Assembly (NCBI GenBank): GCA_965224765.1
Contig: CBDDAC010000037.1
Location: 124,001-188,000 of the forward strand
Length of the DNA stretch: 64,000 nucleotides
Source of the DNA: CAZDBA01 sp965224765
Lineage (GTDB): Bacteria; Planctomycetota; Planctomycetia; Pirellulales; Pirellulaceae
Direction: 5' to 3'
Shown here: piece after piece, positions 58,934 through 64,000 of the stretch
Position numbering within the stretch: the stretch's first letter is position 1
How the letters are laid out: every line of letters starts with the position of its first letter
Notes under the pieces: generated by a model
Told to the model about the DNA's origin: nothing
The model's input: the letters and a program-made list of their open reading frames with translations, nothing else
Databases searched by the model: none
Made by a program: the position numbers and the translations under genes

Positions 58934-59962
58934 TCACTCTTGTTGACCCCGACTCAGCCAGCCCAAACATCGGACGATCCACTGGTTGATGAAGTTGAGG
59001 CGTGGCGGTTGCCTTGCCAAAGACGCAAGCTGATTCCACGCTTCCAACCATTCGGCGGGTTTGTCGAAGCGTCCATCCGGGGCGAGTAGCAACGCTTGTT
59101 CAAAAAAGGCGTCGAGGGCTTTCCAAGTTGATCGTGGCAATTTGTCTGATTCACGACTGAGATTGCTGGGTGGAATGTAAAGTGATTCAGACTCGTTCGT
59201 GGCGGCGAAGGATCCGGCATTTCCTCCGAGTCCGTTGTAGGGGACTTCAAGAGTGATGACTTCAAAACAAACTGCCGCCAACGAAAAGTAGTCGGCTCGA
59301 AAATCAACACGTTTTGAACCGGCAATGATTTCTGGAGCGGCGTAGTGTTCACTCTGCCCATCGCCCTCCATTCGTGAAACGGTTTCTTCCACCTGCCACG
59401 CACTGCCGTAGTCGATCAGCATCAGGCGTCGTGAATTGGGTGAAACGATGATGTTGGCTGGCTTGATGTCGGCATGAACCGAGTTGGCGCGATGATGAAG
59501 CCCTCGCAAGGCATGAGCCAGCCCGCGAAACAGGCGGAGGGCTTCGGGCGTACCGATGCGTTGCCTCTCTTTTCGTCTCATGCGTTCAATCCACCACGCA
59601 AGGTCGTTGCCTTCAATCCACGGCTGTACAATGATGATCTCATCCTTGTGACGATGAAACTCGATGATCTGTGGTAACTCGGGGCTGCGTTTGGCGATCT
59701 CCTGCAAGAGACGAACACGCTTCCAAGTCTCGCGTGTGTTGGGGAGAAACTGTAGAACTCGAAGCTCGCCGTACGGTCCAGAAATTCGATCGAACGCCAG
59801 ATACCTGCGACGGACTCCAGTCGACAGTTGACTCGAAATCAGGAACTCTTTCCGGCCAAGAATCACTCGGTCGATCACCGCGTACCGTTTTCGTTTGTAG
59901 TAGAAGTGATCTCTGGGCAACGGCGAATTCTCCGTGATGGACGACGATCCGAAACCATACAA
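58934..59962 (-). CDS. Active-looking Hanks-type Ser/Thr kinase
   Basis: A 342-residue kinase without membrane segments. The catalytic loop is 'SVHADIKPANIIVS' (HAD, a tolerated HRD variant), the metal loop is 'LMLIDYGSAWQ' (DYG), and 'HYAAPEIIAG' with 'DFRADYFSLAAVCFEVI' follow. The N-lobe is atypical and the start is uncertain. Its stop codon directly abuts the stop of the Cas4-like gene. It may phosphorylate one of the two convergent genes' products; this is inference from position. Confidence 0.85.
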   Translation of the reverse strand: MYGFGSSSITENSPLPRDHFYYKRKRYAVIDRVILGRKEFLISSQLSTGVRRRYLAFDRISGPYGELRVLQFLPNTRETWKRVRLLQEIAKRSPELPQIIEFHRHKDEIIIVQPWIEGNDLAWWIERMRRKERQRIGTPEALRLFRGLAHALRGLHHRANSVHADIKPANIIVSPNSRRLMLIDYGSAWQVEETVSRMEGDGQSEHYAAPEIIAGSKRVDFRADYFSLAAVCFEVITLEVPYNGLGGNAGSFAATNESESLYIPPSNLSRESDKLPRSTWKALDAFFEQALLLAPDGRFDKPAEWLEAWNQLASLARQPPRLNFINQWIVRCLGWLSRGQQE

Positions 59963-60354
59963 GGTAACGAAGCGTCAACGTGTTCGCACGACCTAACGGT
60001 AGGTAAACACGTGCCGCTGGAAAGTGTCGTGGCATTCGGGGAATAGTCGCAAACATGCGGCATGAAGGATGGAACTTGGGGCGCTCATTCGTGGTGCCGT
60101 CGCTGGTGCCAGTCGAAATAGGATGATCGGCATCCTAGAGGCGGCTCCGCCGCCGTTTGCCGGAGCGTTCAGCGAAGGCGGAATAGGTTCGCAGCCTGCC
60201 CCAGCAGGCTCGAACCTCTGGCGAGCGGCCAAGCGAGACAGCGGGCGTCCAGCCCGTCGCGGTCAGGCCCCAGCCTGATCGCGAAACAGCCCGTTCAGGG
60301 CAGGCGAAGCGTCCAGCGGAGCCGCCGCCGATCAGCCGTAAATGCCTCTGAGGG
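59963..60354. other. Non-coding region with a cluster of GC-rich hairpins
   Basis: About 390 bases without a supported gene. Hairpins: a near-perfect 33-base one at 60185-60217 (AGGTTCG arms closing on CGAACCT with AGCCTGC/GCAGGCT inside), another at 60257-60284 (TCGCG-TCAGGC pairing with GCCTGA-CGCGA), and GGCGG/CCGCC at 60140-60152 that also pairs with 60311-60327. They lie downstream of parB and may act as a terminator, a single-strand origin or a recombination hot spot. Confidence 0.55.
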
Positions 60355-61251
60355 CTACATCAGTTTGACTCGATTGTCGATCCGCAGTCGGACTTCTTCC
60401 AGTGCCTCGGTCAATGCTTGTTCGATGTCGTGGTAGCTGCCTTTCCGACCAGACTTCGCGACGATCTTCCAGCCGTTTTCGGCAATGAAAGTTTGGTTGC
60501 ATCCACGGGGAACCTTCCTCTCACAGCCACGCTTCTTTTTGACCGCTTGGGATGCCTGCTGAATAGTCACGGATGTGGTCTGCTGAGTGACTTCTCGCAG
60601 TTGCGGTTCGGGCAGCTTGGAAAGTTCATATCCGGCTCGTGCCGAGATTTCTCCGTCATCGACCCGGACTCGCATCTCGTGCGGTAGTTTCAATAATGCC
60701 AATGCACGCGACACACGAGTGGGACTGATACTAAGTGCCACTGCCAGTTCTTTGCCGGTCCAGTGATTGACCTTCATCAGTTTTTGAAACGATTCGGCTT
60801 CTTCGATCGGCTTCAGGTCAACTCGCAACAAGTTCTCGATGAGTTGTTCTTCGAGAATCTGAGTCTCACTCAATGCTTGTTCCTGAAAGTTGCAGTCAAT
60901 CATTTTCAGGCCAGCTTGTTTGCAGGCTCGCCAACGTCGTTCCCCTGAAATGATCAGCCATGTGTTCCGTTGGTCCGACCAGCGAACACGAATCGGTGCG
61001 AGTTGTCCTTTCTCGCGGATACTGTCGGTAAGATTCTGGAGAGCTTCTGCATTGAATTCGACACGCGGCTGGTCAGGGTCGGGTTGCACTCGATCAATTT
61101 CGATTCGACCGAACGACCGATTCGCTCGACGCCCAATATCTTTTGCCATTGCGACTGGGCTAAGTTGCGGGCGAGACTCCGCAGGACGCAGGCCGATCGA
61201 CTCTTTCAAATTCGCGTCTGCTTTCTTCAACAAGTTTCGTGTGCTGCTCAT
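60355..61251 (-). CDS. parB: ParB-family centromere-binding protein
   Basis: A 298-residue ParB. The N-terminal CTPase motifs include 'LTDSIREKGQLAPIRVRW' and 'IISGERRWRACKQAGL' (GERRxRA), then 'EEQLIENLLRVDLKPIEEAE' and an HTH 'TGKELAVALSISPTRVSRAL'. The last ~60 residues are less typical. It loads at parS and slides as a clamp. It overlaps the preceding parA by four bases (ATGA). The parS sites themselves were not identified. Confidence 0.93.
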   Translation of the reverse strand: MSSTRNLLKKADANLKESIGLRPAESRPQLSPVAMAKDIGRRANRSFGRIEIDRVQPDPDQPRVEFNAEALQNLTDSIREKGQLAPIRVRWSDQRNTWLIISGERRWRACKQAGLKMIDCNFQEQALSETQILEEQLIENLLRVDLKPIEEAESFQKLMKVNHWTGKELAVALSISPTRVSRALALLKLPHEMRVRVDDGEISARAGYELSKLPEPQLREVTQQTTSVTIQQASQAVKKKRGCERKVPRGCNQTFIAENGWKIVAKSGRKGSYHDIEQALTEALEEVRLRIDNRVKLM

Positions 61252-62075
61252 GCTGCCTCCTTGTGTAGTTTTCTGTTGTTGATCCTTTCGATAATTTCAT
61301 CAACGAGTTCCCGTGTTCTCGCGGCTGCCATCGATTTTACGGCGTGCATTTGCACCGGCTGTCGGCAGGCTAAGGCGACTTTGAACGCGGAGCGTTCTGG
61401 AATCGTTGTATTCAAGACCAGTTCGCCGTAGAGGTCGCGCAACCGCGATTCGTACTCTTGATGCACCAGCATTCGGCGGTCAGAACGAGTAATCAGATGG
61501 CCGAGTCGTCGCAATGATGGGTTGAGTATGCGTGCGTTGGTGACGGCCTGATGCACGGCAGGGATTCCTTGAGTTCCGAAATCTTCCGGTGGAATCGGTA
61601 TCAACACATATTGCGTCGCGATCATCGCGTTCCAACTGCATTGGTACAAGTTAGGCGGACAATCGAAGAGAACGACGTCGAACGATGAGAGCGGTTCGAG
61701 GAAGTCACGCAGTGCATACTGCATCACGCCGCCTCGCTCTGGGCATGGCGAGTTAAATTCCGCTAGATGCTGATTCGCCGGTAGCACTGAGATTCCGTCA
61801 ACATGCGTTTCGCGAATCAACGAATACGGATCGATGTGATTGCAGCGGTCATCGAACAATGCGGCCAGCGTTTCCCACGCGGGCATCTGTTCAACGGCAT
61901 CTGATCCGAAAAACGCTTGGCTGATTGAACCCTGCGGATCGGCGTCAACGAGTAGGACTCGTTGCCCCAAAGCGGCGAACGCTCCTGCTAAATGAAAACA
62001 GGTTGAACTCTTTCCGCAGCCACCCTTTTGGTTGATCAAACAGATAGATGTCGTTTGTTGGTTCCCGATTGCCAT
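61248..62075 (-). CDS. parA: ParA-family partition ATPase
   Basis: The inner ATG at 62075, behind GGGAGAA, is the more likely start (275 residues); the longer frame would run into the divergent rep promoter. Walker A is 'NQKGGCGKSSTCFHLAGAFA', A' is 'LLVDADPQGSISQAFFG' and Walker B is 'FDVVLFDCPPN'. It belongs to the larger soluble ParA group paired with ParB. It is unrelated in detail to the ParF-like ATPase at 16699. Confidence 0.93.
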   Translation of the reverse strand: MAIGNQQTTSICLINQKGGCGKSSTCFHLAGAFAALGQRVLLVDADPQGSISQAFFGSDAVEQMPAWETLAALFDDRCNHIDPYSLIRETHVDGISVLPANQHLAEFNSPCPERGGVMQYALRDFLEPLSSFDVVLFDCPPNLYQCSWNAMIATQYVLIPIPPEDFGTQGIPAVHQAVTNARILNPSLRRLGHLITRSDRRMLVHQEYESRLRDLYGELVLNTTIPERSAFKVALACRQPVQMHAVKSMAAARTRELVDEIIERINNRKLHKEAA

Positions 62076-62127
62076 TGGCAATTCTCCCTCAAGTTGTTGT
62101 GAATGCTTGAGAAACCGTGCCACGGAA

Positions 62128-63450
62128 ATGCTCAATCCGTCAAGCAAATTCGTCATTTCCAAATGCGGGCTTTGCGTGCTAATAGCTTTAAGTGTGTTAA
62201 AGCAAGCAACAAAACGAAGGGTCGGAGTCGGCCAACTATCTCTGGTGGAGCATTCGCTCTGCCCGCTTGCGGCATCAAATACCGAAAACCTCGTTCACGC
62301 TGTCGAATACCATTACAGCAATGCGAAGCGGCAGCGAAAAACGGCCAAGGTGCGAATCTTCGCACCGCTGGGCCTGTCGGCGGTGGATGAACTTTACTTG
62401 TGGGGATTGCTCAATCTGACGTTGGCTCAGCCAACTGTGGACGGCTCTTTGACCGCGACGCCGCATTGGTGCTTGAGGCAAATGGGAATCATTGATCCCG
62501 GTTCACGTCGTGGTGGACGGCAATATCAACAGTTCGCTCAAGCCTTGGAGCGATTATCGGTAGTGAACTACCTGAGCGACGCTTGCTACGACGCAACTCG
62601 CGGTGAATACCGCAAAGTCAGCTTTGGATTCCTGAGTTATTCACTACCGGTTGATCCGAAGTCCTCTCGTTCATGGACGATCAACTGGGACTCGACGTTC
62701 TTTGATCTTATCCATGCCACTGGCGGCGGAATGCGGTTCGACCTTTCTCTGTACCGCTCGCTGGACGCTGCTTCCCGACGTTTTCTGTTGTTCATCCTGA
62801 AGGTCGGCTACCGCAAAGGTCGCCTACCCGTTTTGGATTTGCGTCATCTGGCTGTTGATTTGCTGGGACTGTCCAACCGTTTGGCTATACATGACATGAA
62901 GGTCAAAGTTGCCCGTACACTGAAAAGGTTGCAGGACGCTGAAGTGATTGCATCTTCGTCGATCAAGAGAATGGAACCCGGTCGGTTTTCGGTTACGTTT
63001 GAACGTGGCGAATACCTGAATCGTTTGCCGGAGCAAATAAATCGAATTAGTGTTGAAGATTCTCCAATGCTGGAAGGTCTGCTTGCTGTTGGGTTTGAAA
63101 ACCCTGCGGCAGTGCGACTCATCAAGCTTTACCCCAGTAAGTTGGTCGCTCAATGGACCGACATTACGCAGGCTGCGATTGAGCAATTTGGGCCGCAACA
63201 TTTTCGAGTCAGCCCGATGGCGTTCCTGACGGACTCACTGAAGCAGGCGTCGAAGGGTGTGCGGACTCCACCGGACTGGTGGCAGGATGCAAAACGAAAA
63301 GAACAACGCACTCAGCAACCGACCGAAGCTGGCAAACAGGTTCTATCGAAACTACTCCATGAAGTCTTCGGTCCCGAACGATCAGCGTCACTATCTTCTG
63401 ACAAGCCCGAACGCGCAGCAGACCTCCTGAAAAAATTCGTCGAAACTTAA
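62128..63450 (+). CDS. Plasmid replication initiator (second replicon)
   Basis: About 440 residues; start uncertain among the ATG at 62128 and later TTG/GTG codons. 'LGLSAVDELYLWGLLNLTLA' and 'WCLRQMGIIDPGSRRGGRQY' followed by 'FQALERLS'-like winged-helix sequence, and 'FFDLIHATGGGMRFDLSLYR' with 'LDAASRRFLLFILK', are typical of plasmid initiators with two winged helices. The C-terminus carries a second soluble part. It is divergent from parAB and is followed by short direct repeats. It is clearly different from the RepA at 14.8 kb. Confidence 0.75.
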   Translation: MLNPSSKFVISKCGLCVLIALSVLKQATKRRVGVGQLSLVEHSLCPLAASNTENLVHAVEYHYSNAKRQRKTAKVRIFAPLGLSAVDELYLWGLLNLTLAQPTVDGSLTATPHWCLRQMGIIDPGSRRGGRQYQQFAQALERLSVVNYLSDACYDATRGEYRKVSFGFLSYSLPVDPKSSRSWTINWDSTFFDLIHATGGGMRFDLSLYRSLDAASRRFLLFILKVGYRKGRLPVLDLRHLAVDLLGLSNRLAIHDMKVKVARTLKRLQDAEVIASSSIKRMEPGRFSVTFERGEYLNRLPEQINRISVEDSPMLEGLLAVGFENPAAVRLIKLYPSKLVAQWTDITQAAIEQFGPQHFRVSPMAFLTDSLKQASKGVRTPPDWWQDAKRKEQRTQQPTEAGKQVLSKLLHEVFGPERSASLSSDKPERAADLLKKFVET

Positions 63451-63466
63451 AAGGCAATTTCCTTTG

Positions 63467-63493
63467 TTGTACATGTACTCTTTGTACAAGTAC
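63467..63493. repeat. Short direct repeat after rep
   Basis: TTGTACATGTAC and TTGTACAAGTAC, 12 bases each with three bases between, lie just behind the initiator gene. They are partly palindromic (GTACATGTAC) and could be regulator-binding sites or part of the origin. Confidence 0.6.
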
Positions 63494-63578
63494 CTTTGGC
63501 AGTGAATTGAATGGTTGCGAATCTCGCGGATTTTCCAGTCAATTCACGGACTTATCGACGTAGGCGATCGACAATAAT

Positions 63579-63662
63579 CCGACGCAAGCGACACGTTATT
63601 TTCAGAAAACCCGACGCAAGCGACACGCATTTGTCGTCCGAAAACCCGACGCAGCCGACACG
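63579..63662. repeat. Three iteron-like direct repeats
   Basis: CCGACGCAAGCGACACG occurs at 63579-63595 and 63611-63627, and a version with two changes (CCGACGCAGCCGACACG) at 63646-63662. Spacing is 32 and 35 bases, about three helical turns. The position behind a replication initiator makes an origin likely. Confidence 0.7.
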
Positions 63663-63667
63663 TCCCC

Positions 63668-63955
63668 TCACGCTTCAAGTGACTTAAAGAAGTTCGTGAC
63701 AAACTCGGTCGGAATCATTACGCTAAATAATGTAGGCAGAGAAATCTGCCGGTCGTCATGCTCAAGCAAACGCATTCGCCCGAAGACCGGTATTCCAACC
63801 GGGGATAAGGGCGATTTGAGCTGATCTCTCCAAACGGGTGCAGCGGGTCCGGGAATCTTGGTTTCATCAACCGAGGATAAGGACCGAAGGTTTGCCAACC
63901 TTCCTCGCGCTGACCCTTCGAGCTGGATGCCATGAGAGTGGCTTGTCCAGTTCAA
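63668..63955 (-). CDS. Possible small protein at the window edge
   Basis: A 95-codon frame with no ribosome binding site I can identify and no known motif ('ISLPTLFSVMIPTEFVTNFF' at the end). It could be a real gene or chance. It is listed because nothing else occupies the last 340 bases. Confidence 0.2.
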   Translation of the reverse strand: MNWTSHSHGIQLEGSARGRLANLRSLSSVDETKIPGPAAPVWRDQLKSPLSPVGIPVFGRMRLLEHDDRQISLPTLFSVMIPTEFVTNFFKSLEA

Positions 63956-64000
63956 TGGAGGCTCGTCGGAGTAATCCCGAGCAGCCTTGCTTCCTTCGTA

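Overview
The window looks like accessory DNA from a member of the Planctomycetota. This is inferred from moderate GC, an ECF-type sigma factor beside a Hanks kinase with pentapeptide repeats, a carboxypeptidase-regulatory-like repeat protein, and several small protein families typical of planctomycete mobile elements. It is dominated by two plasmid- or ICE-like modules and a large type III CRISPR-Cas locus.

Layout. 1-5.5 kb holds the end of a CarboxypepD_reg-like protein, a complete IS66 element with its 8-bp target duplication, a RadC-like JAB protein and a small GT2 glycosyltransferase. 5.5-27.8 kb is plasmid module A. It has an excisionase-like protein and a minus-strand mobilisation cluster (TraG/VirD4 coupling ATPase, VWA lipoprotein, several membrane proteins including two of 56 aa). 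It then has the sigma/kinase pair, a RepA-type initiator with six iterons, a ParA/RHH pair with centromere-like repeats, two TOPRIM primase-like paralogues, a VapBC/FitAB-type toxin-antitoxin pair, a methylase-like gene and a MobF relaxase-helicase. A palindrome, CAGTCTCAAATTTGAGACTG, recurs eight times between 20.2 and 27.5 kb.

27.8-44.8 kb is a rightward CRISPR-Cas locus with the subunit order of the fused type III-D variant (III-Dv). The order is CARF-HEPN effector, Cas10 (GGDD, no HD), Cas7-Cas5-Cas11 fusion, double Cas7, Csx19-like, Cas7 with insertion, Cas6-RT-Cas1 fusion and Cas2. A leader and an array of 43 repeats and 42 spacers follow. The most striking result is in the spacers. Read as crRNA they are antisense to translation-initiation regions: the reverse complement of 18 of 42 contains a Shine-Dalgarno-like motif followed at normal spacing by a start codon, and several more carry one half of that signature. 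The strand as written shows almost none. This fits spacer capture from mRNA by the reverse-transcriptase-containing integrase, or selection for crRNAs that cover phage start sites.

44.8-47.6 kb holds transposase remnants, an unknown two-TM protein and a 3' half of a tRNA-Val gene, probably an attachment site. 47.6-63.7 kb is module B. It has a large serine recombinase, small element proteins, a membrane HerA/TraD-like ATPase flanked by two paralogous gene pairs, an HTH-pseudokinase, a membrane Cas4-like protein with a degenerate active site, an active Hanks kinase, ParB/ParA, a divergent replication initiator and short direct repeats that may be its origin.
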